This document shows, piece by piece, positions 18,086 through 28,535 of a DNA stretch of 64,000 bases. The notes beneath the pieces are model-generated. The model ran no database searches and was not told the origin of the DNA. It saw nothing but the letters and a program-made list of their open reading frames with translations. Location: positions 2,570,998 through 2,634,997 of the forward strand of contig CP124529.1 of NCBI GenBank assembly GCA_029953615.1, written 5' to 3'. A program made the translations under genes and the position numbers. The first letter of the stretch is position 1, and each line of letters begins with the position of its first letter. The DNA is from Pseudomonas putida. GTDB lineage: Bacteria; Pseudomonadota; Gammaproteobacteria; Pseudomonadales; Pseudomonadaceae.

Positions 18086-18142
18086 TTGCTGAACCCGTTC
18101 ATTCCGAACCTTACGTCATTCGACGAGGTGCACACCCAATGA
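18086..18142 (+). CDS. Candidate 18-codon leader ORF coupled to the BCCT gene
   Basis: A near-ideal AGGAGG (18074-18079) stands six bases before TTG 18086. That codon opens an 18-codon frame (LLNPFIPNLTSFDEVHTQ) whose TGA overlaps the BCCT start as ATGA (18139-18142). The BCCT gene has only a modest ribosome binding site (GAGGTG) of its own, so this mini-ORF may couple or attenuate its translation. A TTG start is uncommon and no homologue is known to me. Confidence 0.4.
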   Translation: MLNPFIPNLTSFDEVHTQ

Positions 18143-20142
18143 GTGCACCGACCCCCTCCCTTGCCAATGGCAAGATCCGCATGAACCCCCCGGTGTTCTA
18201 CTTCGCGGCAAGTTTCATCCTCATCTTCGGCCTGGTGGTCATTTCCTATCCGCAAGCAGCAGGCGACTGGTTGCTGACGGCGCAGAACTGGGCGGCCAAC
18301 ACGGTCGGCTGGTACTACATGCTGGCCATGACGCTTTACCTGGTCTTCGTGGTGGTCACCGCCTTGTCCGGCTACGGCAAGATCAAGCTCGGTGCCGACC
18401 ACGACGAGCCCGAGTTCAGCTACCTGTCGTGGGCCGGCATGCTGTTCGCCGCCGGCATCAGCATCACCTTGTTCTTCTTCTGCGTTTCCGAACCGCTGAC
18501 GCACATGCTGCAGCCGCCCCAGGGCGAAGCGGGCACGGTCGAGGCCGGGCGCCAGGCGATGCAGATCCTGTTCCTGCACTGGGGCCTGCATGGCTGGGGC
18601 GTATTTGCCTTCGTCGGCATGGCCCTTGCCTACTTCGCCTACCGGCACAACTTGCCGCTGGCGTTGCGTTCGGCGTTGTACCCGTTGATCGGCAAGCGCA
18701 TCAACGGCCCGATCGGTTATGCGGTGGACGGCTTCGGCATCATCGCCACGGTGTTCGGCCTGGGCGCCGACATGGGCTTTGGCGTGCTGCACCTGAACGC
18801 CGGCCTCGAGTACCTGTTCGGTATCAGCCACAGCCAGTGGGTGCAGGTGCTGCTCATCACCCTGATGATGGGCGCGGCGGTGGCCGTGGCCGTCGCCGGG
18901 GTGGAAAAGGGCGTGCGGGTGATGAGCGACATCAACCTGTTCCTGGCCTGCGCGCTGCTGCTGTTCGTGTTGTTCGCCGGGCCTACCCAGCACCTGTTCA
19001 ACACGCTGATCCAGAACCTTGGTGACTACCTGGGGGCCTTGCCGCGCAAGAGCTTCGACGTTTATGCCTACGGCGAGAACCGCGACTGGCTGGGTGGCTG
19101 GACGGTGTTCTACTGGGCCTGGTGGATTGCCTGGGCGCCGTTCGTGGGCCTGTTCATCGCCCGCATCTCCCGTGGCCGCACCATCCGCGAGTTCGTCTTT
19201 GGTGTGCTGCTGATCCCGCTAGGCTTCACCCTGGCGTGGATGTCGATCTTCGGCAACAGCGCCCTGGACCAGGTCATCAACCACGGCATGACCGCGCTGG
19301 GCCAGTCGGCGCTGGATAACCCGTCGATGAGCCTGTACCTGCTGCTGGAGACCTACCCCTGGAGCAAGGCGGTGATCGCCATGACGGTGTTCATCAGTTT
19401 CGTGTTCTTCGTCACCTCGGCCGACTCGGGTACCGTGGTGCTGTCGACCCTGTCGGCCAAGGGTGGTGATACCGACGAGGACGGGCCGAACTGGCTGCGC
19501 ATCTTCTGGGGCGCAATGACGGCACTGATCACCAGTGCGCTGTTGTTCGCCGGTAGCATCGATTCGCTGAAGTCGGCGGTGGTGCTGACCTCGCTGCCGT
19601 TCTCGCTGATCCTGCTGTGCATGATGTGGGGGCTGCACAAGGCGTTCTACCTGGAGTCGCAACGGCAGATCGCACAGATGCATTCGCTGGCCCCGTTCGC
19701 CCAGTCACGCCGTGGCCGCGGCGGCTGGCGCCAGCGCCTGAGCCAGGCAGTGCACTTCCCGTCGCGTGATGAGGTTTACCGGTTCATGGACGACGTGGTG
19801 CGCCCGGCGATTGCCGATGTGCGTGAAGTGTTCGAGCAGAAGGGCCTGGTGCTGATTACCCAGGACGACCCGAGCCACGACAACGTCAGCCTGAAGATCG
19901 GCCATGGCGAGGAACAGCCGTTCATTTACCAGGTGCAGATGCGTGGCTATTTCACGCCGTCGTTTGCGCTGGGTGGGCTGGGTACGCAGGAGTTGAAGAA
20001 CCGCCGCTATTACCGGGCGGAGGTGCACCTGAGCGAAGGCAGCCAGAACTATGACCTGGTGGGCTACAGCAAGGAGCAGATCATCAACGACATCCTCGAC
20101 CAGTACGAACGGCACATGCAGTTCCTGCATCTGGTCAGGTAA
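18139..20142 (+). CDS. BCCT-family choline/betaine transporter
   Basis: A 667-residue inner-membrane transporter with about 12 transmembrane helices and a long cytosolic C-terminal domain (about 520-667). The BCCT hallmark is present in WAWWIAWAPFVG near residue 330. A membrane part plus osmosensing-type tail fits BetT-like choline or betaine uptake by proton or sodium symport. The start at ATG 18139 overlaps the stop of the small leader ORF; the frame could extend upstream to 18034, but that stretch contains the regulatory palindrome and the leader's Shine-Dalgarno. Substrate is inferred from family and the BetI-like site. Confidence 0.9.
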   Translation: MSAPTPSLANGKIRMNPPVFYFAASFILIFGLVVISYPQAAGDWLLTAQNWAANTVGWYYMLAMTLYLVFVVVTALSGYGKIKLGADHDEPEFSYLSWAGMLFAAGISITLFFFCVSEPLTHMLQPPQGEAGTVEAGRQAMQILFLHWGLHGWGVFAFVGMALAYFAYRHNLPLALRSALYPLIGKRINGPIGYAVDGFGIIATVFGLGADMGFGVLHLNAGLEYLFGISHSQWVQVLLITLMMGAAVAVAVAGVEKGVRVMSDINLFLACALLLFVLFAGPTQHLFNTLIQNLGDYLGALPRKSFDVYAYGENRDWLGGWTVFYWAWWIAWAPFVGLFIARISRGRTIREFVFGVLLIPLGFTLAWMSIFGNSALDQVINHGMTALGQSALDNPSMSLYLLLETYPWSKAVIAMTVFISFVFFVTSADSGTVVLSTLSAKGGDTDEDGPNWLRIFWGAMTALITSALLFAGSIDSLKSAVVLTSLPFSLILLCMMWGLHKAFYLESQRQIAQMHSLAPFAQSRRGRGGWRQRLSQAVHFPSRDEVYRFMDDVVRPAIADVREVFEQKGLVLITQDDPSHDNVSLKIGHGEEQPFIYQVQMRGYFTPSFALGGLGTQELKNRRYYRAEVHLSEGSQNYDLVGYSKEQIINDILDQYERHMQFLHLVR

Positions 20143-20147
20143 CAACC

Positions 20148-20255
20148 TGTAACGGCCTCTTCGCGGGCTCGCCCGCTCCCACAGGTTCAACACAGTTTCT
20201 GAAATCTGTGCCGGACCTGTGGGAGCGGGCGAGCCCGCGAAGAGGCCAGTACAGG
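20148..20255. repeat. REP pair, family C
   Basis: Facing CTTCGCGGGCTCGCCCGCTC copies filling the gap between the convergent BCCT and tauD genes. Confidence 0.9.
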
Positions 20256-20261
20256 CAACAA

Positions 20262-21144
<883 letters not shown>

Positions 21145-21984
21145 TCAGTGGCTCTGCCCATGCCAAGGCACCAGCTTGCGTTGCAGGGCACGCAGGCTCA
21201 TTTCCAGGGCGAAGGCGATCAGGGCAATCAGCAGGATGCCCAGCACTACCACATCGGTAACCAGGAACTGCGCTGCCGACTGCACCATGAAGCCCAGGCC
21301 GCTGGTAGCGGCGATCAACTCGGCGGCCACCAGGGTCGACCAGCCGACCCCAAGGCCAATGCGGATGCCGGTAAGGATGTCGGGCAGGGCGCTGGGCAGG
21401 ATCACATGACGAATCAGCTGCGCCTTGGTCGCGCCCAGCGACTGCGCGGCACGCAGCTTGGCCGGGTCGACCGTGCGCACGCCGGTGGCGGTGGCAATGG
21501 CGATGGGGGCGAAGATCGCCAGGTAGATCAGCAGCACCTTGGACAGCTCGCCGATGCCGCACCAGATGACGATCAATGGCAGGTAGGCCAGCGGCGGGAT
21601 CGGCCGGTAGAACTCGATCAGCGGGTCGAGAATGCCGCGGGCCACGCGGTTGTAGCCGATGGCGATACCCACCGGGATGGCGGTGAGGGTGGCTGCCAGC
21701 AGGGCCACGCCGATGCGCCCCAGGCTGGCACCCAGGTGCTGCCACAGGCTGGCATCCATGTAGCCTTGGGTAAGCAAGGTCCCGGCCTTGGCCAGGATGT
21801 CGGCGGGCGAGGGCAGGAACAGTGGCTCGATCCAGCCGGCTGCGGTCACCAGCCACCAGGCCAGCAGCAAGCTGGCCAGGGTCAAGGTGCTGATCCAGCG
21901 GGTGGGCAGGGGGCGGCGCAGCTTGGTGGCTGGCCGGGGTTGGGTGTTGCGTTTGCCGGCGACCGGCAGGTCCAGGCTGCTCAT
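21145..21984 (-). CDS. tauC: Taurine ABC transporter permease
   Basis: A 279-residue SsuC/TauC-type permease with about six membrane helices (from about 30) and the EAA-type loop [19 protein letters not shown]. It forms the membrane channel of the taurine importer with TauA and TauB. Its start overlaps tauB by four bases. The basic N-terminal ~25 residues before the first helix are typical. Confidence 0.93.
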   Translation of the reverse strand: MSSLDLPVAGKRNTQPRPATKLRRPLPTRWISTLTLASLLLAWWLVTAAGWIEPLFLPSPADILAKAGTLLTQGYMDASLWQHLGASLGRIGVALLAATLTAIPVGIAIGYNRVARGILDPLIEFYRPIPPLAYLPLIVIWCGIGELSKVLLIYLAIFAPIAIATATGVRTVDPAKLRAAQSLGATKAQLIRHVILPSALPDILTGIRIGLGVGWSTLVAAELIAATSGLGFMVQSAAQFLVTDVVVLGILLIALIAFALEMSLRALQRKLVPWHGQSH

Positions 21985-22769
21985 GCGCGCTCCTGCAGGC
22001 TTTGACGTTGGGAGAACACCCGCGCCAGCACATGCTCGCGGGTTTCGATGAAGGCCGGGTCGGACTTGATCGCACGCGCCGGTTCACCGGCGGCATAGCG
22101 TTGGCCGAAGTCCAGCTGCAGGCGTTCCACCACGCGCCCCGGGTTGGGCGCCAGCAGCACCAGCTCGCTGGCGAGGAACACGGCTTCTTCGATGTCGTGG
22201 GTAATCAGGAACACCGGCTTGGCGGTGCGTTGCCACACCTGCAGCAACAGCTCCTGCATCTGCTCGCGGGTGAAGGCATCCAGTGCGCCGAACGGTTCGT
22301 CCATCAGCAACACGCGCGGGTCGGCTGCCAATGCCCGTGCCAGGCCCACGCGTTGCTTCTGGCCACCGGACAATTGCCAGATACGCCGTTCGCCAAAGCC
22401 GTCGAGGTCGACCAGGGCCAGCATTTCGCGGGCCTTGGCTTCTCGCTCGGCGCGTGGCACGCCGGCCAGTTCCAGGCCGAAGGCGACGTTGCCCAGCACG
22501 TTCTGCCAGGGCAGCAGCGCATCGTCCTGAAACACCACACCGCGCTCGGCGCCGGGGCCCTGCACGGCCACGCCGTCCAGGGTGATACGCCCGCCGCTGG
22601 GGGCGACGAAGCCGGCGATCAGATTGAGCAGCGAGGTCTTGCCGCTGCCGGACGGCCCCAGGGCCACCAGCAGCTGGCGTGGCCCCAGGCTCAGGTTGAT
22701 GTCGGCCAGTACCGGGGTTTCGGCACCGGGGTACTGTGCGCTGATGCGCTCCAGTTCGAGCAAGGCCAT
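21981..22769 (-). CDS. tauB: Taurine ABC transporter ATP-binding protein
   Basis: A 262-residue ABC ATPase with Walker [10 protein letters not shown], signature LSGGQKQR and Walker [16 protein letters not shown]. The E. coli counterpart has a near-identical layout ([15 protein letters not shown]). It energises TauC for taurine uptake when sulfate is scarce. It lies 27 bases after tauA. Confidence 0.95.
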   Translation of the reverse strand: MALLELERISAQYPGAETPVLADINLSLGPRQLLVALGPSGSGKTSLLNLIAGFVAPSGGRITLDGVAVQGPGAERGVVFQDDALLPWQNVLGNVAFGLELAGVPRAEREAKAREMLALVDLDGFGERRIWQLSGGQKQRVGLARALAADPRVLLMDEPFGALDAFTREQMQELLLQVWQRTAKPVFLITHDIEEAVFLASELVLLAPNPGRVVERLQLDFGQRYAAGEPARAIKSDPAFIETREHVLARVFSQRQSLQERA

Positions 22770-22796
22770 GGCAGGCTCCGGTCGGCTTCTACAGGC

Positions 22797-23769
22797 TTAG
22801 TTGGGGAGATACTGGGCGCTGACGTACGGCGAATAGTCCGGCAACACCGCGTCGACCTTGCCTTGCTGCTTGAGGAAGGTAGCCGTGTCGGTCAGCGCCT
22901 GGGTGGTCGGCGCGCCCAGTGCGCTGGCCTGGTCGGCGGCCAGCGGATAGACGTTGCCCTGCAGCAGCACCGGGATGTCGGCAGGCTTGGCGCCCGACAG
23001 TTTGGCCAGCTTGCTTACGTTGTCGGGGTTGGCCAGCCAGGCTTGCGGGTTCTTGCGGTAGTCGGCGTAGGCATCGAGGGTGACCTTGGCAAAGGCCTTG
23101 ACCACGTCGGGGTGCTTGGCGGCGAAGTCCTTGCGCACGATCCAGGCGTCGAAGGTGGGTGCACCTTTCTTGGCCAGCTCGCCGGAAGTGATCAGCACCT
23201 TGCCGTTCTCCTTGGCTACACCCAGGGCCGGGTCCCAGACGTAGGTTGCGTCGATGTCGCCGCGCTTCCAGGCGGCAATGATTGCCGGTGGAGCGAGGTT
23301 GAGGATCTGCACCTTGGCCGGGTCGATGTTCCAGGTCTTGAGTGCAGCCAACAGGCTGTAGTGGCCGGTGGAGACGAACGGCACGGCGACTTTCTTGCCG
23401 ACCAGGTCTTGCGGCGTCTTGATGCTGTCGCGGGCGACCAGTGCTTCACCGGCGGCCAATCTGCGTGGCGATGAGGAAGGTCTCGACCGGTAGCTTGCGG
23501 GTGGCGGCGGCGGCCAGCGGGCTGGAGCCCAGGTAGCCAATCTGCACATCGCCGCTGGCTACGGCGGTGATCACATCGGCGCCGTTGTCGAATTTGCGCC
23601 AGTCGATGCTGGCCTTGCTGGCTTTTTCGTAGTCGCCATCGACCTGCGCAACCTTGGCTGGGTCGACGGTGGTCTGGTAGGCCACGGTGAGGTCGGCGGC
23701 CTGGGCCAACCAGCTGGCGCTGGCGAGGGTCAGGGCGGCGAACAGGCGCAGCGGAGCGTGCGGGATCAT
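22797..23769 (-). pseudogene. tauA: Taurine-binding periplasmic protein, frameshifted by one extra base
   Basis: TauA is the periplasmic receptor of the taurine importer. The protein begins MIPHAPLRLF with a signal peptide ending WLAQA before ADLTVAYQTT. After FLIATQIG the frame is lost. Dropping one base of the GG at 23454-23455 gives ATQIGAGEALVARDSIKTP and continues in frame to the TAA at 22797. The corrected length is 972 bases, 323 residues. GAGAGG just before ATG 23769 is the ribosome binding site. It is the first gene of tauABCD, with its promoter in the 23770-24391 gap. Confidence 0.9.
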
Positions 23770-23896
23770 GGTGAACCTCTCGTCAGGCAAACGGTGTGAT
23801 GGATGGCGAGAAGGCTAAATGATCTAAGAAAAGTAAAATAAATAACTTTTTCGCATTAGCTTAGGAGCCGATTGCTTAATCATGCCGCCGTAGTGC
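23770..23896. promoter_or_regulatory. tauA promoter region, AT-rich
   Basis: Upstream of tauA, 23814-23870 is AT-rich (CTAAATGATCTAAG, AAGTAAAATAAATAAC, ATTAGCTTAG), matching the expected position and composition of a CysB-controlled tau promoter. No confident -35/-10 pair could be assigned. Confidence 0.35.
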
Positions 23897-23993
23897 GATC
23901 GGTGTGGGAGCGGGCATGCCCGCGAAGCAGGCGACGCGGTGGATGGCACCGGCTTTCGCCGGTGTTCGCGGGCATGCCCGCTCCCACATCGAT
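23897..23993. repeat. REP pair, family C, reversed orientation
   Basis: Here the elements point the other way (GTGGGAGCGGGCATGCCCGC first, its complement second) around a different GCACCGGC/GCCGGTG core. It lies in a divergent promoter gap. Confidence 0.88.
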
Positions 23994-24391
23994 CTCACTA
24001 AGGCGCGACTCGGGGGTGACTTCGCTCAATGGCGAAATCAGAGACCGCTGCTAGGCTTTCCGTCCCGATAGAACGATACGGAATTAGGTTATGAGCAAAC
24101 GTTTGCAAATAACCGTTGGTTATGAATGGTGGCGTCGATACAACGAATCGTAGTAACAGTTCCTAACATATTCCTTAAAAATCTTACCAATTCATAAAAC
24201 GGTCATTTTGGATTTATAGGATTGTCATTATCCTGTAGCGCAGGTGGCGGCCTTAGACCAAAGTCGCGAAACGTTTAGAAACGATTGACTTAACGGTCAC
24301 TCTTTGGGACTAAATCGCCAATCCACGGTGAGCGGGGCACAAGACCCTTCCGCCAGAGATACACAAGAATTAGAACGTAGAGGAGCAAAAC
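23994..24391. promoter_or_regulatory. Porin upstream region with two AAACGTTT sites
   Basis: No gene is supported in these 398 bases. Two AAACGTTT palindromes occur, at 24097-24104 (within the perfect 12-mer GCAAACGTTTGC, 24095-24106) and 24269-24276. The centre-CG shape is typical of LacI-family operators. The region is otherwise AT-rich with no clear single promoter. Confidence 0.4.
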
Positions 24392-25738
24392 ATGTACAAG
24401 TCCAGCCTGGCCCTGGCCGTGGCACTGGGGGTTCTTGCCCAACAAGCAGGCGCTGCCGGTTTCGTTGAAGACAGCAAACTGTCGCTCAGCTCGCGCACCA
24501 TGTACTTCAACAACGACAACCGTGAAGACCACGCAAGGCCTGGTGCGGAGCGCCCTGATCAGCGTGAATCCGGTCAGGGCTTCAAGCTCGACTACATCTC
24601 GGGCTTCACTGAAGGTACCGTTGGCTTTGGTGTTGATGCCCAGGCGCTGTGGGGTATTCATCTGGATGGTGGTGAGGGTTACCACAAGAGCGGTTTCTTC
24701 CCGGATGACGGCAAGGGTTCCGCAGCCCAGTGGGCTCGTTTCGGTGCCAACGCCAAGGCTCGCTTCTCGAAGACCGAAGCGCATTTCGGTAGCGCGCTCG
24801 CGCCGAACCTGCCAATCCTGGTCTCCAACGATGGTCGTCTGCTGCCACAAACCTTCGAGGGTGGCACCATCACCTCGAAGGAAATCGACAACCTGACCAT
24901 CAACGCCGGTCAGCTGACCCACGCCATGGGTCGTGCCTCGAGCAACCGTACTGGTCTGTCCGTTGCGGGCGCTACCGCTGAAAGCAACAAGTTCCGCTAC
25001 GGTGGCCTGGACTACAAACTCACTCCAGACCTGACCCTGCAGTACTACTACTCGAATCTGGAAGACTTCTACAAGCAGCACTTCCTGGGTGCTACCCATG
25101 TCTTCAAGATCGCTGACGACCAGTCGTTCAAGACCGACCTGCGCTACTTCGATAGCAGCGCCGACGGCAAGAACAAGAAAGGTGGCCCAGGCGAGTACAA
25201 CTTCAACAACAACGGCGGTTACGAGAAGACCGACGGCAAGATCGACAACAAGACCTGGTCCGCCATGTTCACCTACACCCTGGGTGGCCATGCACTGATG
25301 CTCGGTCACCAGCAGGTCGGTGACGACGGCGGCTTCGTATGGCTCAACCAGGGCAGCCTGGTCAACGACAGCGGCACCTCGGAAGGCGCTGGTGGTTCCA
25401 GCTTCTACCTGTTCACCGACAGCATGATCAACCAGTTCGCTCGCGCCGGTGAGAACACCACCTTCGGTCAGTACTCCTATGACTTCGCGTCCCTGGGCGT
25501 TCCGGGCCTGAAGGCTTCGGTGGCCTACCTGCGTGGTGACGATATCCGCAACAAGTCGGGCGACGGTAGCTACAACGAATGGGAACGTGACGCGCGCGTC
25601 GACTACACCATTCAACAGGGTACCCTCAAAGGCCTGGGCTTCAGCCTGCGTCAAGGCGTCTACCGTGGTAGCGGCGAAAGCAGCTCTGACCAGGACCAAA
25701 CTCGCTTCATCGTGAACTACACTTACGCCTTCATGTGA
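24392..25738 (+). CDS. OprD-family outer-membrane porin
   Basis: A 448-residue porin with a classic signal peptide (MYKSSLALAV... ending QQAGA before AGFVED). The rest is rich in alternating aromatic and polar residues as in an 18-stranded barrel, ending in NYTYAFM. It belongs to the OprD/OprE group of substrate-specific channels for amino acids and organic anions. Between tauABCD and lsfA-ssu it may pass sulfonates or other sulfur compounds through the outer membrane, an inference from position. A ribosome binding site (GAGGAG) precedes ATG 24392 and a good terminator follows. Confidence 0.9.
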   Translation: MYKSSLALAVALGVLAQQAGAAGFVEDSKLSLSSRTMYFNNDNREDHARPGAERPDQRESGQGFKLDYISGFTEGTVGFGVDAQALWGIHLDGGEGYHKSGFFPDDGKGSAAQWARFGANAKARFSKTEAHFGSALAPNLPILVSNDGRLLPQTFEGGTITSKEIDNLTINAGQLTHAMGRASSNRTGLSVAGATAESNKFRYGGLDYKLTPDLTLQYYYSNLEDFYKQHFLGATHVFKIADDQSFKTDLRYFDSSADGKNKKGGPGEYNFNNNGGYEKTDGKIDNKTWSAMFTYTLGGHALMLGHQQVGDDGGFVWLNQGSLVNDSGTSEGAGGSSFYLFTDSMINQFARAGENTTFGQYSYDFASLGVPGLKASVAYLRGDDIRNKSGDGSYNEWERDARVDYTIQQGTLKGLGFSLRQGVYRGSGESSSDQDQTRFIVNYTYAFM

Positions 25739-25756
25739 GTTCGTGGTGTTACACAA

Positions 25757-25786
25757 AGAGCCTCGCCTAGTGCGAGGCTTTTTTGT
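25757..25786 (+). terminator. Rho-independent terminator after the porin
   Basis: AGCCTCGC-CTAGT-GCGAGGCT stem-loop followed by T5, 22 bases after the stop. Confidence 0.92.
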
Positions 25787-25816
25787 ATCTGCAATTTTGT
25801 ATGCGTTATGGTTATA

Positions 25817-25834
25817 AATAAATCAGTATTTATT
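25817..25834. promoter_or_regulatory. AT-only palindrome in the lsfA promoter
   Basis: A perfect inverted repeat AATAAAT-CAGT-ATTTATT, 73 bases before lsfA, inside an AT-rich tract. A candidate operator for a sulfur regulator such as CysB; not verified. Confidence 0.4.
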
Positions 25835-25906
25835 CTTTTTATTTTTAATCGAACGCAGGCACATTGAACCCACACGGTACAGAACCCAGCACAGGAGCCG
25901 CAGCCC

Positions 25907-26545
25907 ATGAGCCTCAAACTCGGCGATATCGCCCCCGATTTCGAACAGGATTCCAGCGAAGGCAAAATCCGCTTCCACGAGTGGCTGGGCAACAGCTGGG
26001 GGGTGTTGTTCTCTCACCCGGCCGACTTCACCCCGGTGTGCACCACCGAGCTGGGCCTGACCGCCAAGCTGAAGGACGATTTTGCCAAGCGCGGTGTGAA
26101 GGCCATTGCCCTGTCGGTGGACCCGGTCGATTCGCACCATCGCTGGATCGATGACATCAACGAAACCCAGAACACCGTGGTCAACTTTCCGATCATTGCC
26201 GACGCCGACCGCAAGGTGTCCGACCTGTACGACCTGATTCACCCGAACGCCAGCGACACCCTGACGGTGCGCTCACTGTTCGTCATCGACCCGAACAAGA
26301 AGGTGCGCCTGACCATCACCTATCCGGCCAGTACCGGGCGCAACTTCAACGAAATCTTGCGGGTGATCGACTCGCTGCAGCTGACCGACAACCACAAGGT
26401 CGCCACACCAGGCAACTGGCAGGACGGTGACGATGTGGTGATCGTGCCCTCGCTCAAGGACGAGGAAGAGATCAGGCAGCGCTTCCCTAAAGGTTACCGG
26501 GCGATCAAACCCTATTTGCGGCTGACCCCGCAGCCCAATCGTTAA
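25907..26545 (+). CDS. lsfA: 1-Cys peroxiredoxin LsfA
   Basis: A 212-residue Prx6-type peroxiredoxin. The peroxidatic cysteine lies in FTPVCTTE (Cys45), and the C-terminal Prx6 extension (VATPGNWQDGDDVVIVP) is present with no resolving cysteine of the 2-Cys type. It reduces hydroperoxides. In pseudomonads lsfA is a sulfate-starvation-induced gene next to ssu, thought to protect against oxidants formed by flavin and 2-oxoglutarate oxygenases. A terminator and a REP separate it from ssuE. Confidence 0.95.
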   Translation: MSLKLGDIAPDFEQDSSEGKIRFHEWLGNSWGVLFSHPADFTPVCTTELGLTAKLKDDFAKRGVKAIALSVDPVDSHHRWIDDINETQNTVVNFPIIADADRKVSDLYDLIHPNASDTLTVRSLFVIDPNKKVRLTITYPASTGRNFNEILRVIDSLQLTDNHKVATPGNWQDGDDVVIVPSLKDEEEIRQRFPKGYRAIKPYLRLTPQPNR

Positions 26546-26587
26546 AGCATTCCTCGTTGCATTGCTCTTAGCCAAGCAGGGATATTC

Positions 26588-26611
26588 GGGCCGTTTCGAC
26601 GGCCCTTTTTT
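26588..26611 (+). terminator. Rho-independent terminator after lsfA
   Basis: GGGCCGT-TTCG-ACGGCCC hairpin followed by T6, 43 bases after the lsfA stop. Confidence 0.9.
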
Positions 26612-26632
26612 ATGCCTTGCTGAACCCGCGCA

Positions 26633-26729
26633 GGCTCCTTCGCGGGCATGCCCGCTCCCACAGGAACTGCGCAGTTCTCAGCTTTGTCACAAAACCTGTG
26701 GGAGCGGGCGTGCCCGCGAATACGCCCTG
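26633..26729. repeat. REP pair, family C
   Basis: Facing TTCGCGGGCATGCCCGCTCC-type copies between lsfA and ssuE. The following AT-rich stretch (26735-26800) is the likely ssu promoter. Confidence 0.9.
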
Positions 26730-26831
26730 AAGAAAAAACACAAATGGAATAAACAAATGAAAAAATATGATTTCTAGATATATGCGGTGACTGTTAATGT
26801 CACTCCCAACAGAACACAAGGAAGCGCTTCA

Positions 26832-27425
26832 ATGCTGGTCGTCTCAATCGGTGGTAGCCCCAGTACCCGTTCACGCTCCGGCGTGCTGCTGGAGCGTTCT
26901 CGCCAGTGGCTGCAGGACCAGGGTGTAGAGGTAGTGACGTTCCAGGTACGTGACTTTCCCGCTGAAGACCTGCTGCACGCCCGTTTCGACAGCCCGCAGG
27001 TGCAGCACTTCCAGCAGCTTGTGGCCCAGGCCGATGGCCTGATCGTCGCCACGCCGGTGTACAAGGCCTCATTCGCCGGGGCCCTGAAAACCTTGCTCGA
27101 CCTACTGCCCGAACGCGCCCTGGCACACAAGATCGTGTTGCCGATCGCCACCGGCGGCAGCATCGCCCACATGCTGGCGGTGGATTACGCACTGAAACCT
27201 GTGCTGTCGGCACTCAAGGCGCAGGAGACCCTGCAAGGGATCTTCGCCGACGACAGCCAGGTCGCCTACGCAGAAGGCAGCAGGCCCGCGCAGCTGGCAG
27301 CGGCGCTGGAAGAACGCCTGCAGGATGCGCTGGAAACGTTTCATGTTGCACTGGCCCGCCGGCCGCGCCCCGTGGCCCCCGGCATATTGAACGAACGCCT
27401 GATCAGCGCTCGCTGGAGCATCTGA
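26832..27425 (+). CDS. ssuE: NAD(P)H-dependent FMN reductase
   Basis: A 197-residue flavodoxin-like reductase with [11 protein letters not shown] near the N-terminus and [16 protein letters not shown]. SsuE supplies FMNH2 to the monooxygenase SsuD. The start ATG 26832 follows AAGGAAG; a longer in-frame start at 26787 would place translation in the promoter. It is the first gene of ssuEADCBF. It may also feed the SfnB- and DszA-like enzymes, whose own cluster lacks a reductase. Confidence 0.94.
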   Translation: MLVVSIGGSPSTRSRSGVLLERSRQWLQDQGVEVVTFQVRDFPAEDLLHARFDSPQVQHFQQLVAQADGLIVATPVYKASFAGALKTLLDLLPERALAHKIVLPIATGGSIAHMLAVDYALKPVLSALKAQETLQGIFADDSQVAYAEGSRPAQLAAALEERLQDALETFHVALARRPRPVAPGILNERLISARWSI

Positions 27426-27509
27426 CCGGCTCAACCCGCTTCACCACCTTACTCGCCCGACAACGAGGCAAGCAGGTGCAACCCGAACCTACTCGCACAG
27501 GAGAGCGCC

Positions 27510-28475
27510 ATGCGCACAGTCTTCTTGCGTCGCGGTCTGGTCGCCCTGTTTGCGGCGGCTGTGTCCTTCGGCGCCATCACCCAAGCACAGGCCGAGAGCC
27601 TGCGTATCGGTTACCAGAAATACGGCACCCTGGTGCTGCTCAAGGCCAAGGGCACGCTGGAAAAGCGCCTGGCCGAGCAGGGCGTGCAGGTGCAATGGAC
27701 CGAGTTCCCCGGCGGCCCGCAGCTGCTTGAGGGACTGAACGTCGGCTCTATCGATTTTGGCGTCACCGGCGAAACCCCGCCGGTGTTCGCCCAGGCCGCC
27801 GGTGCCGACCTGCTGTACGTCGCCTACGAGCCGCCAGCGCCGCACAGCGAGGCGATTTTGGTGCCGAAGGGCTCGCCGATCCAGTCGGTCAAAGACCTCA
27901 AGGGCAAGAAAGTCGCCCTCAACAAAGGCTCCAACGTCCATTACCTGCTGGTGCGAGCGCTGGAAGATGCAGGGCTGAAGTACAGCGACATCCAGCCGGT
28001 GTACCTGCCTCCGGCCGATGCCCGTGCCGCCTTCGAGCGTGGCAGCGTGGATGCATGGGTGATCTGGGACCCGTACCAGGCTGCCGCCGAGAAACAGCTG
28101 CAGGCTCATACCCTGCGCGATGGTCAGGGCCTGGTCGACAACCATCAGTTCTACCTGGCCACCCGCAACTACGCGACCCAGCACCCGGCGGTGATCAACA
28201 CCCTGATCGAAGAAGTGCGCGCCGTGGGCGAATGGTCCAAGGCCAACCCCCAGCAGGTCACTGACCAGGTCGCCCCGCTGCTCGGCCTGCCCGCGGACAT
28301 CACCCTGACCTCGGTCAAGCGCCAGGGCTACGGTGCAGCACCGCTCACTCCTGAAGTGATCGTCGCGCAACAGAAGATCGCAGACGCCTTCCAGGCGCTC
28401 AAGCTGATACCCAAGCCGTTGAGCATCAAGGACGTGATCTGGACCCCACCGGCCAAGGTCGCCAACGCGCCTTGA
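27510..28475 (+). CDS. ssuA: Alkanesulfonate-binding periplasmic protein
   Basis: A 321-residue binding protein of the SsuA/NitT-TauT group. The signal peptide ends ITQAQA before ESLRIGYQKY. Core motifs include GSIDFGVTGETPPVFAQAAG and VDAWVIWDPYQAA. It captures aliphatic sulfonates for SsuCB. AGGAGA precedes ATG 27510. The four-residue clusters around the binding cleft match E. coli SsuA by eye. Confidence 0.94.
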   Translation: MRTVFLRRGLVALFAAAVSFGAITQAQAESLRIGYQKYGTLVLLKAKGTLEKRLAEQGVQVQWTEFPGGPQLLEGLNVGSIDFGVTGETPPVFAQAAGADLLYVAYEPPAPHSEAILVPKGSPIQSVKDLKGKKVALNKGSNVHYLLVRALEDAGLKYSDIQPVYLPPADARAAFERGSVDAWVIWDPYQAAAEKQLQAHTLRDGQGLVDNHQFYLATRNYATQHPAVINTLIEEVRAVGEWSKANPQQVTDQVAPLLGLPADITLTSVKRQGYGAAPLTPEVIVAQQKIADAFQALKLIPKPLSIKDVIWTPPAKVANAP

Positions 28476-28535
28476 TTGATTTGCCTGCGCCGGGGCGTCA
28501 CTCCGGCTTGAGCCACCCCTGAGGAGACAACTCCA

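Noticed and set aside
24290..25756. A 488-codon frame antisense to the porin
   Set aside because: The plus strand has a signal peptide, ribosome binding site and terminator; the antisense frame crosses the porin terminator and lacks family features.
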